From Micrasema longulum (lineage: Eukaryota; Arthropoda; Insecta; Trichoptera; Brachycentridae), in the NCBI GenBank assembly GCA_022494885.1, contig JAGVSM010001172.1, positions 121,147 through 185,146 of the forward strand: a DNA stretch of 64,000 bases, given 5' to 3'. Shown here piece by piece: positions 10,970 through 21,174 of the stretch (the stretch's first letter is position 1; each line of letters begins with the position of its first letter). A model generated the notes under the pieces. It searched no databases and was not told the DNA's origin. It was given only the letters and a program-made list of their open reading frames with translations. The position numbers and the translations under genes are program-made.

Positions 10970-11845
10970 TATATATATTTTTTATCAATATTCCTACAGA
11001 GGTGAGGTAGAATTTTTTCAAATTCAGGATTATCGATATTCGAGCGTTTACAGGGCTTATGACCTGTCATTGGCTGGGTTGAGTGGCCACTTTACGTTTT
11101 AACAACATTCCCCATTCCCCAGACATTGGCATCATTTTGATTCCTGTATATATCCTATTCAACGAGAAAGCATTCACTAGCGTGTTGGAGCACCATCTAT
11201 GTATTGATATTGAAGTTAAGTATTTTAATTAGCATATTACTTTATTTTATGTATTTAAGACTCTTCCGAGTTAAATTAAGTACTAGTAATCGCCTGCAGA
11301 TGATTCTGCAATTTATTTATACTTATATTTTGACCAGATCTTATTACACAACATTATTTTTTGGTGTGTGTATTTTTGTACATACACAAATCTGGATTTC
11401 TCCCGAGGGGGAGTAGGTATATATATTTTTTTATCAATATTCCTACAGAGATGAGGTAGAATTTTTTCAAATTCAGGATTATCGATATTCGAGCGTTTAC
11501 AGGGCTTAACTTCAATATCAATACATAGATGGTGCTCCAACACGCTAGTGAATGCTTTCTCGTTGAATAGGATATATACAGGAATCAAAATGATGCCAAT
11601 GTCGATATTCGCTAATAAGCGGAATGGGGAATGTTGTTAAAACGTAAAGTGGCCACTCAACCTAGCCAATGACAGGTCATAAGCCCTGTAAACGCTCGAA
11701 TATCGATAATCCTGAATTTGAAAAAATTCTACCTCATCTCTGTAGGAATATTGATAAAAAATATATATACCTACTCCCCCTCGGGAGAAAATCCAGATTT
11801 GTGTATGTACAAAAAATACACACACCAAAAAATAATGTTGTGTTA
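10970..11845. repeat. Compound inverted and direct duplication built from an FA variant
   Basis: Three blocks repeat almost identically. Block X (plus, 11346-11506) runs from CACAACATTATTTTTTGGTG to TTTACAGGGCTT and returns inverted at 11684-11845. Block Y (plus, 11126-11215, CATTGGCATCATTTTGATTC) returns inverted at about 11506-11610. Block Z with part of X (10975-11125, including CGAGCGTTTACAGGGCTTAT and GTGGCCACTTTACG) returns inverted at 11617-11770. The order is x-Z-Y, spacer, X-Y'-Z'-X'. Shared peptides in frames 11313-11588 (minus) and 11669-11860 (plus) arise from these copies. The very high arm identity suggests recent origin or gene conversion. Confidence 0.85.
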
Positions 11846-11859
11846 AAAATATATGTTTA

Positions 11860-12086
11860 GTTCAGTCTTAATTTGAAATGGCGTAATCTGCTGGTCTTAA
11901 AGTAATTATATTTTAGTTACATAAAACTTTTGAGTGTATTTTTAACAAAAGTAGGTACCTTTTAAAATTATGGTTTATATCTATTATCTATTTATATTTA
12001 TTGCGCGATTGAAAAACAGCATTCGTTTTAAAATGGAAAAATCGTATGATTTCCTAATTTTGCGTGCGTTTTACCAGACTACAGCC
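11860..12086 (+). mobile_element. TIR element FJ, right-end fragment
   Basis: Parallels 60965-61193: TAATTATATTTTAGTTACAT, ATTGCGCGATT, CGTATGATTTCCTAATTTTG, GTTTTACCAGACTACAGCC. Only the right end is present. The left part is missing at the junction with the compound inverted repeat. Confidence 0.7.
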
Positions 12087-12169
12087 TTAAGTGACAGTAA
12101 ACGTCCTTAGTAACGTGGGAGTTGGCCGACCTTGTTGAACCATCTTGGATTAGTTCATGCGCTCTCTGG

Positions 12170-12570
12170 TTATTTATTTATTTATTTATTATTTATACGG
12201 CCTGAGCCAATTACAACAGTTAGATGAAGAAACATAAATGTAAGAAACTGAACAAAAAGAACATAAAACTATTGAGCAAAGACAAACAAGGGCAAAACAA
12301 TAATTGTATACAATATATTCAAAAAAAACGAAAGACCTTAAACTTTGAGCTAAACCATGCCAATCCAACTTCATCCCACACTGTTTAGGCGCGAAGGGAT
12401 CTACAAAAAGCCGGAAGATCTATTTCAAAGAATTCCAAGTCGTGTGATGAATTGACTAATCTACACATTCTGGACATTGAGGCATAATAACCAAAGTTGC
12501 TCTTGGAAGATTTTATAAATAGCAGATTTTGACTTCTGGTAACATGGTTGGGAACATGAAAAGAAATTTA
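12170..12570 (-). pseudogene. LINE-E 3' end (RT C-terminus, 3'UTR, ATTT tail)
   Basis: On the minus strand, the stretch near 12540-12390 reads as an RT C-terminus: PNHVTRSQNLLFIKS, FGYYASMSRMCRLVNSSHDL and EFFEIDLPAFCRSLRA. This fits the usual jockey/CR1-like pattern of TNYGxxSPxxRMCRxxN, then DIDxF, then SFKRxL. The 3'UTR ends in a simple tail, ATTTATTTATTTATTATTT on the plus strand at about 12172-12195. It is 5'-truncated. A related plus-strand remnant is at 15320-15480. Confidence 0.7.
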
Positions 12571-13065
12571 TTGCAACAGAGATGGGACATCACTTAAAGA
12601 AGTATTTTGAAAATGCATATAAGGTCCATAATAGGGTTATCAGGAATTAACTTTTGCGCCTCTCTCTCGCGTCATCGAAATCAAAATTATAGGCCAATTA
12701 TAGTTTTCTATATACGATATGATATTACTCCGCATCATTCAACTCGTCAAAAAAAATGTGTGGCTTTTAGTGTTTAAACTTGTTGACATATTATTTTTAA
12801 GCTAAGCAAAACAACGTAACCGGCGACAATGTAGGCGGCTACGCTAGCTTGCACGACTGTCAGAGTATAGGCAAAACAGCGTTTCCGCCACTATCTTAAT
12901 TATTTCAGGTTTCTGTGCCCCAAAATATTGAATGTTTCAATATTACCCAAACATTACAAAACCGTAACCCGAATTCAATTATATAAATTTGTTAAAAAAT
13001 GGTTACTGGATTTAGGTAGAAAAAGATCGGAAAACTTACTCAAAAACATTCTTATGTGATAAAGG
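12571..13065. other. Unassigned sequence
   Basis: No coding motif seen. Slightly richer in G+C around 12820-12890. Confidence 0.4.
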
Positions 13066-13337
13066 TTTCAGCTCTTTTACTTCACAAAAGTCAACAGATG
13101 GAAGAGTTGAGGAAATGTGGATGTTCAAACATGGGCAGAATGGTGAATGTTACACAGTGTGTAAAGTGGCCATTTAAACCAGCCGATGACAGGTCATAAG
13201 CCCTGTAAATGCCTAGACTTCCATATTCTCTTCTCAAAAGCTTTTTCCCTCTCTGTTGAAATGAATTTAAATACGAACAACTCCCTAGGGAGGAGATCCA
13301 GCCGGTCTGCAAGCATTTGGACATAATCAAACATTTT
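13066..13337 (-). repeat. Repeat FA, long inverted copy
   Basis: Contains GGTTTCAGCTCTTTTACTTC, AAACATGGGCAGAATGGTGA, TGTTACACAGTGTGTAAAGT, CCGATGACAGGTCATAAGCC, the palindrome CTCCCTAGGGAG and AAGCATTTGGACATAATCAA. On the minus strand it carries an open frame with YRAYDLSSAGLNGHFTHCVT, also open in other FA copies. Confidence 0.8.
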
Positions 13338-13441
13338 AAAACCCATTTAAAAAATTATTAAAAAATACATTGGGGACAAAAAACTTTCTCCTGCACAAAT
13401 CACTACGAGTCGCTTACGTTGTTTTGCAGATAATGGTTCAA

Positions 13442-13985
13442 TATTTTATTTTGTTTTATTTGGGAAATCAACAGTTCTACATACATATTTTTAGTAAACA
13501 AACAGATATAGTGTATAAACTCAGAACTAATAACAGATTTCCACATAGTATACAAAGTTAGTAAAGAAAATATATTTCATATCAAATAAATACATACAAT
13601 TTATACATATAAAAATGTTACTCTCATTTACTCAATAATCAAAGATTTTTTAAATATTTATTTTAAGAACATTAAGTTACTGTAAATTGGGCGGGATAAA
13701 GACAAAAATGCTTGAAGAGAGGATAAAGAGGGGAGGGGAGATGTACATATGTATTATTATAATGTCTACTAAGTTACATAATACATTTTTAGTTTAAATT
13801 TTAAATCTGACAGAGTGATGTTTGTGTGATCAATATTTTTAAATTTTGTATTGTACATTGAAAAAGTCCTACGAAAAAAAGCATTTTTAACATCCGATGT
13901 TTTACTTATTGGTACATGAAACAGGTGGTACCGTCTACAAATCCTGACTGGCACATGTATTGTTATTAAACCAAGCAGCTCTGTA
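13442..13985 (-). pseudogene. LINE-D 3' end, uninterrupted copy
   Basis: On the minus strand the 61-codon frame 13769-13954 has MPVRICRRYHLFHVPISKTS, AFFRRTFSMYNTKFK and SDLKFKLKMYYVT, an RT C-terminal block. It is followed by about 330 bp of 3'UTR ending CCAAATAAAACAAAATAAAA. This copy shows the uninterrupted order of the family and proves that the 8740 and 24195 copies carry insertions. Confidence 0.75.
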
Positions 13986-14552
13986 CTGTACTATTGAAGC
14001 ATTGAATGCTCAAGTATGAGAAAAGGGTTCGGAAAATCGGAAATGCATATACATGGGAATTACCAAGGTATATACGGATATATATCAAATGAGGAACCCA
14101 CGCTTTTTGCATGAAAATCAATAGAAACCTTCGAACAGAGTCGATTTCAAATCACCTCAGTAAATATTAAAGGGGTTTCCTTAAATGTAGGTAGGGCAAA
14201 AGGCTTACTGATCAAGGAACCTTTATTTAGGCAATAAATTATCCGTGACGCTGACCTTTCAATAAAATATTATTAAGATCTTAATCTCTCTTTATTGAAG
14301 AAACATAAAACGGAGATGGGCATTATCAAGGACCTCGGGAGTGTTGTCAAGTTGAAGAAAGTGTTGACCTCGCTCTTTCATGACATAGGTCGTAGGGAGT
14401 CAGAGAGGTGGATGCATGCCGTAGATTCAAGTTTTTTACTGAATGTTGAAAATAAAATATAAAAATTAAAATAATGAAAAAAAATACAAAAGGCAATCAT
14501 AAGGTTTAGAAAATATATATTTAATTTTGTATTTTTTAAGTATGTATTTATG

Positions 14553-14645
14553 TAAAATAAAATAAATAAAACAATTTTGTTTTTAACCGCTATTTTTATT
14601 TTATTTTATAACAATAAATAACCACAAAGTTAGTGCTTCAAATAT
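14553..14645 (+). repeat. Short relative of the fold-back element at 24306-24903
   Basis: Both ends of the 24306-24903 insertion are found here joined: AATAAAATAAATAAAACAAT, TTTTGTTTTTAACCGCTATT and ACCACAAAGTTAGTGCTTCA. The fold-back middle is absent. Confidence 0.5.
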
Positions 14646-14973
14646 AAACTTTTTATATATTTATGTGTTTGCGCATAGGTATTTGTATAAATGTGTGAAT
14701 GTATATATGTAAATATATGTATGTTTATATGTTTAGATGTGTATGTAAATATATATGTTTGTATATATACGTATATTTATATATATGTATGTATCAATAT
14801 GTATACACTAGTTAGTTTTTATTTTATTTGTCTGGTCTCTCTTTTAATTTGTAAATATTTTTTATGTGTGCAAATGTAATTGCCTAGCTTGGAATGGTGT
14901 ATGTACTATTGTTTGTTTGGCAAAGTGTACTAAAAAATATATGTTATATTATGATGTGTATAAATACGGTGTG
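14646..14973 (+). repeat. LINE-F-like 3' tail with TATG-rich microsatellite
   Basis: A (TATG/TATA)n tract (14690-14800) is followed by TGTAATTGCCTAGCTTGGAA and GGCAAAGTGTACTA. The same order is present at 45120-45440. The SINE1 copy starts directly after it. The 62-codon frame over the microsatellite is not a gene. Confidence 0.65.
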
Positions 14974-15217
14974 TCGGCCTCGCGGTGTAATTGTCAGCGC
15001 GTTTGCCTACCATGCAAGAGGTCTCGGGTTCGATTCCCGACATGGTTGATACGAAATATTTATTTTAAAGGGTGTTTTCACACAAGAATATTTTATAGTC
15101 GCTGGACTGGTACCTGAAGCGTTAGACTGATCATCTCATCTTCATGTAGAATTTTTTTTTTATCAAGATACGCTGCGATTGGTGAACTAATGCGGTGCGG
15201 AAAGGGAATGATAATGA
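14974..15217 (+). repeat. SINE1, near-full copy
   Basis: A tRNA-like head (TCGGCCTCGCGGTGTAATTG, CAGCGCGTTTGCC, B-box-like GGTTCGATTCCCG) is followed by a conserved body (GTTTTCACACAAGAATATTT, CTGGACTGGTACCTGAAGCG, TCATCTCATCTTCATG) and a tail with GAATGATAATGATGAT. The combination of Pol III-type head, shared body and GATGAT-like tail identifies a tRNA-derived SINE. Confidence 0.85.
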
Positions 15218-15319
15218 TGATAAATACATAAATAGATATTCATTTTCTAAATACGTGATACAATAAGAGATGCCCCTCTCTCTCTGTTGCAATCAATTTA
15301 TTTGTATGTTCCCAACCGT

Positions 15320-15480
15320 CTCACCAGTAATTAAAATTTGCTGTTTGTTATATTGTCTAAGAAGGACATTTGTTTTTGGGCCCTAATGTCCAGAAATCGT
15401 AGATTAGTTAATTCGTCACACAACTTGGAATTTTTTGGGTTAGATTTTACCGCTTTTCGTAGATTTCTTCGCCACTAACA
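15320..15480 (+). pseudogene. LINE-E-like RT C-terminus remnant
   Basis: The plus strand reads ALMSRNRRLVNSSHNLEFFG and LDFTAFRRFLR, close to the LINE-E block at 12390-12540 (ASMSRMCRLVNSSHDLEFFE). A frame change lies near 15345. It is followed by short sequence and the 15595 hairpin. Confidence 0.6.
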
Positions 15481-15594
15481 CAGTAAGGAATAAAGATGGA
15501 TTAGTATGGCTGAGCTCAAAATTTCGTATGTTGATTATGTTCTTAACACTTTGTATCCCGAAGCCGTGTAAACACATGATTATATAACCACGCG

Positions 15595-15727
15595 TTGTAT
15601 CCCGGTCCCGTGTTTTCACGTGGTTTACCAGTTGTCTAAAAAAATACATTTTATTTACATCTAGTGACTTTTATTAGTACTTTTCCACTGCTGGTAAACC
15701 ACGCGAAAACACGGGACCGGGATACAA
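15595..15727. repeat. 133-bp hairpin with 37-bp arms
   Basis: The left arm (15595-15631) begins TTGTATCCCGGTCCCGTG and the right arm (15691-15727) is its complement with a single mismatch, around a 59-bp loop. A partial third arm (TTTGTATCCCGAAGCCGTG) lies at 15550-15568. No target duplication was obvious. Confidence 0.8.
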
Positions 15728-16548
15728 AGCACAATAAAAATACTGTTTATATATTTATAATACTTTTACAATGTTTGTATTCTTTTTTAATATAGAATAA
15801 TATTCCCTCACTGGGGTGTCCCCTGCCGAGGTTAACATTTTACAATAAGTAAAACATGCATGAAATTAGTTATTTAACAAAGTTAACATAATTATAAAAT
15901 AAAAACGTAATTTATCTAATTAATCTAATTATCATTAATATAATTAGCAATATAAACTAAAATAATCATAAAAAATTTAACCAACTGTGCGAACATTGGA
16001 ATGTGGCTCTCCTTAGAAGCAAATTTATCATACAAAATGACTTAATTACATTGTTTAAAATAAATATGAGAAGTTTTGATTGATTGAACTCAGTATTTTC
16101 ATAATTATGACATTTTTAAGAAACCCTTCACAAAGCATGAAATTTCACAAAAATGAGCCGGACACAGGGTAAATTATATGTGTATTCGGCCGGTACTCAA
16201 AGTGTTAATTATTATACTATAAACCCTTATTTTATTACACCTGTTTGTCTTTTTGACATACTTTAAAGTTATTTTTGTTCCGTTTCTTGTACATATGTTT
16301 CTTCATATAACTGTTGTTTTTGGCTTAAGCCGTATACATAATATTTATAATAAAAATAATAAAAAGAGAATTTGAATTAAAAACGGCCAATTAAAATTTA
16401 AATGTTTGGGTAAAATATAGAAATTTTTTTTTTTTATTAAAGAAAAAAAATTAAATTAAAAAGTAAACTTCCTACCTGATCCCACCACTGCCTTAACATT
16501 TTTCACCTTATCATTCAATTATCGTATTTAAATATTTTTATTTAGACA
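15728..16548. other. AT-rich intergenic sequence
   Basis: No coding motif. Nothing recognised. Confidence 0.5.
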
Positions 16549-16640
16549 CGTTTATTTTATTTATTTATTTTACATGATATTTTTTTGTGTATAAACACCT
16601 AAATGAGCTTAGCCCGTGTCAAGGCATTCAAGATTATTTA
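16549..16640 (-). repeat. LINE-M 3' tail, reversed
   Basis: TTATTTTATTTATTTATTTT, then AAACACCTAAATGAGC and CCCGTGTCAAGGCATTCA. The same arrangement with CCCGTGTCAAAGCATTCA is at 51376-51460. On the minus strand these would be 3'UTRs ending in AAATAAATAAA. Confidence 0.5.
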
Positions 16641-16854
16641 TTCACAAAAGTTTGAAGTACAAAATAAAAGCACTTTTACTTGCTTATTGTTAATATCAAT
16701 ATCCTTTACTGAACAAAAAAAGGCTACTTAAAATTGGTCATGATTTGTAGTTTTGAAAATATTTAATATCGTCATTACTACTATGGATAATAATTAATGT
16801 AGGATTTCGTAGAACAACATTTCACCCACGTAATATTATCGGCCGTTAATTTTA

Positions 16855-17300
16855 TTTCAACTCTTAAAAGGCTGTGCTACGAAATTCATTTACACGATCA
16901 TGTTACCTCTCCTGTTACCTCTAAAAAATCAACCCTGTTACCTCTAAAAAATTAAGAATATTCTGAAGTTAAGACATTTAAAAAAAAACCACAGAAACAT
17001 ACTGTTAAGTAGTTATTTTTGTCCTAATTTATAAAAATTACAATATGATTTAGGCCATTATAGCAAAATAAATTATAAATCATAAATAAGCTGCTTATAA
17101 AACTTGCGTTTGCTTTTATTTGCCACCAATAACCAACTGATTGAACGAATGTCTTATTTTGTTTTTGTCTTTTTCTCACTAACATCCTCCATATTTATAC
17201 AAATTTCACTTTCAAAATCCAATGTGAAAAAATCGTTTTCAATATTACAAAAATACTCCATTATTTTATTTTTTTTAAACTTGCTTAGTACATTAAAAAA
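16855..17300 (+). repeat. Repeat FB, copy 1
   Basis: Landmarks shared with 19728, 40487 and 58345: AAAGGCTGTGCT, AATATTCTGAAGTTAAGACA, TTTAAAAAAAAACCACAG, GCCACCAATAACCAACTGA. It is non-coding as far as I can see. The 77-codon frame 17104-17337 is AT-driven. Confidence 0.65.
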
Positions 17301-17519
17301 ACAATATATAATACATATCAACCCTCTGTTATTTTAACATACCCTTTTTGAAGTATGTTAGTACTTTTAATAATACTTAAGTACTTTCACACATGGTTTG
17401 TATCGCCAAAAAAGAATATCAATAAATCGTTAGTACGCTTCGAAAAAGAAACATCCCTGGTTTTTATAGGGTACCATGTTTTACTGGATGCTATTTCTTC
17501 GTATTATTGAGAAATACTT

Positions 17520-17723
17520 TTGTTCGTAAAACAGTGGGAATATACTCACGCTGAGAAAAATGGGTATCCACTCACTTTTTGTTCATTCCAGGGCAGGGGA
17601 GCGATTGCGAACGCTATCTTTATCGGTATCAGTGGCGGTCCTTCCAAAGAAGCCCATTGCCATACGACATGCCTAACATGCCATGCATCACAAGATATTG
17701 TTTGTCTTTATGATATGTCATAA
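17520..17723. other. Unidentified open frames on both strands
   Basis: A 67-codon plus-strand frame and a minus-strand reading with PLPWNEQKVSGYPFFSA are both possible. Neither matches a family I recognise. It could be a decayed transposon exon. Confidence 0.2.
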
Positions 17724-17799
17724 TATACCTTCTGGATACTTTGAAGACTGTAGAAAAGAAAGCATACGTCATGTTTTCAAGTAAGTGAATTTAAAAATA

Positions 17800-17990
17800 T
17801 ATATATCGACGGGGGAAAGGAAAAAGTTACTAAAGCTCGGGTTTCCTAGGACTCTCTAGTCACCACTACGACGGCTGTCCACCGCATCACCGTTCACTAC
17901 GGCCGTTAAGATACGGGCACCGCTGTCCTAGGAAACCCTAGCTTAAGCGACATGTAGCAACTTTACAAAAGAGCTCAAAAAGTTTATTTT
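17800..17990 (-). repeat. FA-related host of a fold-back insertion
   Basis: ATATCGACGGGGGAAAGGAA and GTAGCAACTTTACA match 21203-21260, where the sequence is uninterrupted. Confidence 0.55.
17834..17943. mobile_element. Fold-back element, internally deleted copy (110 bp)
   Basis: Begins AGCTCGGGTTTCCTAGGA, jumps to CTCTCTAGTCACC and then follows one arm of the 34190-34432 element to CCTAGGAAACCCTAGCT. It is flanked by TAA on both sides (17831-17833 and 17944-17946). The 3-bp TAA duplication and palindromic ends are compatible with PIF/Harbinger-type non-autonomous elements, but that class is inference. Confidence 0.75.
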
Positions 17991-18076
17991 TTATTTTTTA
18001 AATTATCAAAAAAATCTTACCTACATGTTATTTTGGCGTGATTCCTAAATAATTAAAATTAGAAAAAATTACGAAA

Positions 18077-18304
18077 TTACCGATTTGAAAAAAAACACTT
18101 TAATTGGCTGCTTCCTAAAGTTTCTATTTTATCTCGCCTAGCCAATTTTTCCTTTACACCGTCGACATGGGCTTGCCTTGCTGGTAAACCACAGGCGTCA
18201 CTGATTGGTATGTATCGAAACAGTATATCAAGCGTTTCTACTATATCTGTCTTCCTCGATATAACAGAGCTCCGACCTATGATTCGCAAGTCCGATACAT
18301 GTTT
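18077..18304 (-). CDS. Unidentified open frame, about 75 codons, no family recognised
   Basis: The minus frame runs from the stop at 18305-18307 to a stop at 18077. It lacks an ATG at its beginning and uses a mixed, non-low-complexity composition. Fragments are VSDLRIIGRSSVISRKTDIV, LDILFRYIPISDACGLPARQ and DGVKEKLARRDKIETLGSSQ. Its composition is less AT-driven than most frames here. It could be an exon of an unseen host gene or a decayed transposase segment. I see no paired exon or convincing splice sites. Confidence 0.25.
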   Translation of the reverse strand, partial: KHVSDLRIIGRSSVISRKTDIVETLDILFRYIPISDACGLPARQAHVDGVKEKLARRDKIETLGSSQLKCFFSNR

Positions 18305-18552
18305 TCAGAATGACAAAGCTTTAGATGAATTAAAAAAAAATAAAATCTCATAGTTATATTTTTTTTACGAAACGTTGCCATTACACTTTACGATACATGC
18401 GCAGTATGTCGTTTCGTACATCGAGTGATCTGACGCGTGCGCTGTAACTCTCAAACTTAAAATCTTAACCGCTAGATTGTGCTTTCTTAATTGTCAAACT
18501 TTAATCCACGCTCAATGTGGGGTAAGGGTTCCTCCCTATAGATAACGGCATA

Positions 18553-18680
18553 ATCATTGATCGTCATTTTGCTATTTGTACCCAGAGATGCATAAGGCAC
18601 TGCATTGGAATTCCAGTTGCGATGCATATGGATATACATATAAGGTAAGGTGATCCGTCTTATGCTTCAGGTGCCAGTCC
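18553..18680 (-). repeat. SINE1 3' body, inverted
   Basis: On the minus strand: GGACTGGCACCTGAAGCATA, AATTCCAATGCAGTGCCTTA, ATGCATCTCTGGG, then TGACGATCAATGAT. It corresponds to the body and tail of the full SINE1 copies. The tRNA head is missing. Confidence 0.7.
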
Positions 18681-18700
18681 AAGAACAAAAAAAAAAATTT

Positions 18701-18876
18701 GGGTTGTGATGCCGTGGCTAGGTCTCAGACTCATGGCTCAAAGGTCCGTGGTTCAAATCCCACTCTACCCTAATTTGATTTCCATTTTCTAATAGTGAGT
18801 TATTTATAGCTCGTTAAAAAAGGTCCTCAAAATTAAATATTTGGCTAAGTCATAAGAACGCAGAAATAAAAAAAAA
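18701..18876 (+). repeat. SINE2, full copy
   Basis: A second tRNA-derived family: GGGTTGTGATGCCGTGGCTA, AAGGTCCGTGGTTCAAATCC (B-box-like), CACTCTACCCTAATTTGATT, TCCATTTTCTAATAGTGAGT. Copies are at 26462-26640 and, split, at 33832-33852 plus 34437-34590. Confidence 0.75.
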
Positions 18877-18944
18877 AATGTATATTTATATTTATATATA
18901 TTTCTGTTTGTAACAACGTTTATAAATAAAACTTTACATTCATC

Positions 18945-19001
18945 CTACCAGAAATTGAATCTAGGACCCCAAACATGGCAGGCAAACGCGCCAACTACTT
19001 C
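18945..19001 (-). repeat. SINE head fragment, inverted
   Basis: On the minus strand: TTGGCGCGTTTGCCTGCCAT and TAGATTCAATTTCTGG. It resembles the SINE1-type head with a decayed B-box. Confidence 0.6.
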
Positions 19002-19234
19002 TCTATAAGATTTATCTTCTCTCGACTTTTTTTTTCAAGATTTTACCTGAGCACAGTGCCATTAAGGCAAAAACATTATTCCAGGATTCTTGTATTATTT
19101 TACACACATAACTCCAGTCTTCATTTGCTCATACACAAAATTCCACACGAACGCAGAATACGATGTTCTTACCTCAAAACTCAAACATTCCGTACAGGGT
19201 CGATAGTGTATCTTTGTAATCACTCGTAAGACTT

Positions 19235-19727
19235 TTAATTTATTTAATTTTACAATACTACCAAGGGGCTTTTAGATAGATTATACAGGTATGTACAAAA
19301 AAAGAAATAATGGAAGTAAAAAAATCAACAACAAAAAAAAACAGCACGCTTCTAACCAAAATGTAAAGTAAAACTTAGCGTAACAAAAAAGAGAAAAAGG
19401 TAAATAAATTCAAGGATAAAAAAAAATTTTTGTTTTAAATAGTAAATAATTTCAGAAATAAAAAGCGTTTTATGATTATTAAAATAAATTTAATATTAAA
19501 TAAAAAAAGGCTTTAAACTACAAAAAAAAAACAATTAAAATTAAATTGCAGCAAGTGCTCAGTGAGTAAATTAATAATACATATGGTATAAACATATTTT
19601 AAAAATAAAATAAATACATTTTTCTAAAGTATAAGATACAAATCAAAAACAAAGAAAAAAATGGTTGAAAATTAAAAGAAAGGAAGTTTTGTACCAATTT
19701 TGATAATTAGATATTAATTATTTATTT
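19235..19727. other. AT-rich sequence, probably including a reversed LINE tail
   Basis: TTTATTTAATTTTACAATAC followed by CCAAGGGGCTTT at 19240-19275 resembles 30835-30870 (TTACAATTCGCCCAAGGGGC), a motif common at LINE 3' ends read in reverse. The rest is A-rich. Confidence 0.35.
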
Positions 19728-20215
19728 TACTCTTAAAAGGCTGAGATATTTTTTTTTGCGGCAATGTAACATCTAGTTACTACACGCAAAAGAAGGAATA
19801 TTCTAAAGTTTAGACATTTGAAAAAAAGCATAGAGACACACTGTTTAATAATTCCTTGGACATAATTTATGAAAATAAAATTTAGCTCCGTTACGGCAAA
19901 TAAAATTAAAAATCATTAATACGTTGGTCATTTAACATGCGTGTGCACCCACGCTCACTGCCAATAACTGACTGAATACCTTAACGTTTATAGCTGTATT
20001 GGCGTCACATTCATTCTCCGCAAAGCAAGGATATTTTTTTTTTGTATTAATATCCAGCATACTTATACAAATTTTACTTTCCAAATCCAGTGTGAAAATT
20101 TCCATTTGAAGATTACGTAAAAAAAATAAATTCATCGTTATAAAATAAGCGGGACAAATAAGGTCCTCTATCGTATGTAGACAAGTGTAACTTTACAGCC
20201 AAACAAAAGTTAACA
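19728..20215 (+). repeat. Repeat FB, copy 2
   Basis: AAAAGGCTGAGAT, AATGTAACATCTAGTTAC, GGAATATTCTAAAGTTTAGA, AGAGACACACTGTTTAATAA, CTCACTGCCAATAACTGACT, ATCGTATGTAGACAAGTGTA. It follows the same order as the 58345 copy. Confidence 0.7.
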
Positions 20216-20465
20216 ACTTTTTTTTTACTTTACCGTCATAGCGAAGGTATGGCTTCCATATTATGCGATTGTAATCGCCCCCTTGGAGCCTGTTGGTATG
20301 CCATTAGTGAATTGTTATAAAGGTTAAAAAAATATGTGAATGCTCTATTCGTAAATGAAGTCCGCGTGCTAAAAAACAAACATGTTTTTTTTGTACTAAG
20401 AAATGTTTATTTTTTCATGCTATAGGCAAACAAATGGAAAAAAAAATAACACCAAATATAATTTT

Positions 20466-20560
20466 GGGCCTATCCAAATTTTTGTAGACAAGAACTGAAT
20501 TAGATCTCTTTGGCAGTTATTAATATTTACATATCAAAACAGCGATAGAGAACATTTTAA
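20466..20560 (+). repeat. Repeat FA, 5' fragment
   Basis: CCTATCCAAATTTTTGTAGA, CAAGAACTGAATTAGAT, then TATCAAAACAGCGATAGAGA. This is a diverged left part of FA. Confidence 0.6.
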
Positions 20561-21063
20561 ATAAATAATTTTTTTCACTCAACAGACCAGGAGGGCCCAA
20601 TGAGGAAGTTCAGTGTCTTTTTTAATTTTTTTTATTTGTTAATAGAATATTTAACTAAGCCATTTTTTTTATTTTTATATATCGTATTATCAGTGCCGTG
20701 ATTTTTTAAAGTTTTGTATTTCTAAAATAACTCCGCGTGTGACGTGTGACGTGAGGTTGTTCTCTGACAGTTCTTCCGATTGGTTCGTTTACGGTGACCA
20801 AATCGAATATCCTTCAAATCTCATATCATTGGATAGTTCATATGAACCAGCGACGTCATTCAAAGTAGTGCGTTTGTATTAAAATATTTTTTTTTCCCAA
20901 CATTTTCAAGAAATTTTTCAGGAAAATTTAATGCTTTAATTTTTGCCGCGTTTAAGAAAGTACTTTTTGTATTCAATTTACCGTAGGGCTGAAGTTCCTC
21001 ACTGTAAAAGTGAATTACAGTACAGAACGAAGGCTAGAAAAAAATCACATTTAATTTTTGTGT
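20561..21063. other. Unassigned sequence
   Basis: Includes a G+C-richer patch at about 20730-20880 with tandem GTGACGTGTGACGTGAG. No family or gene recognised. Confidence 0.4.
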
Positions 21064-21140
21064 TCTTGCGGGGAATTGAACCAGGAGCCTTCTGTGCGTG
21101 AGTCGAGCGTCTTAGACATTCACCACGGGTGTCGCCAGAA
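21064..21140 (-). repeat. tRNA-like head, inverted
   Basis: The minus strand reads a tRNA-sized segment with TGGCGACACCCGTGGTGAAT and a B-box-like GGTTCAATTCCCCGC. The ends do not pair into a convincing acceptor stem, so a SINE head is more likely than a tRNA gene. Confidence 0.5.
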
Positions 21141-21174
21141 TATTGAAGTCAATGCATTTGAAATATCAATGAGA

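Noticed and set aside
12820..12900. G+C-richer patch that might be a host exon
   Set aside because: Short and with stops in all frames that I checked. No splice-like borders could be supported.
14691..14879. Open frame rich in Tyr, Ile, Val and Cys
   Set aside because: It is a translation of the TATG/TATA microsatellite. The similar frame at 45134-45325 has the same cause.
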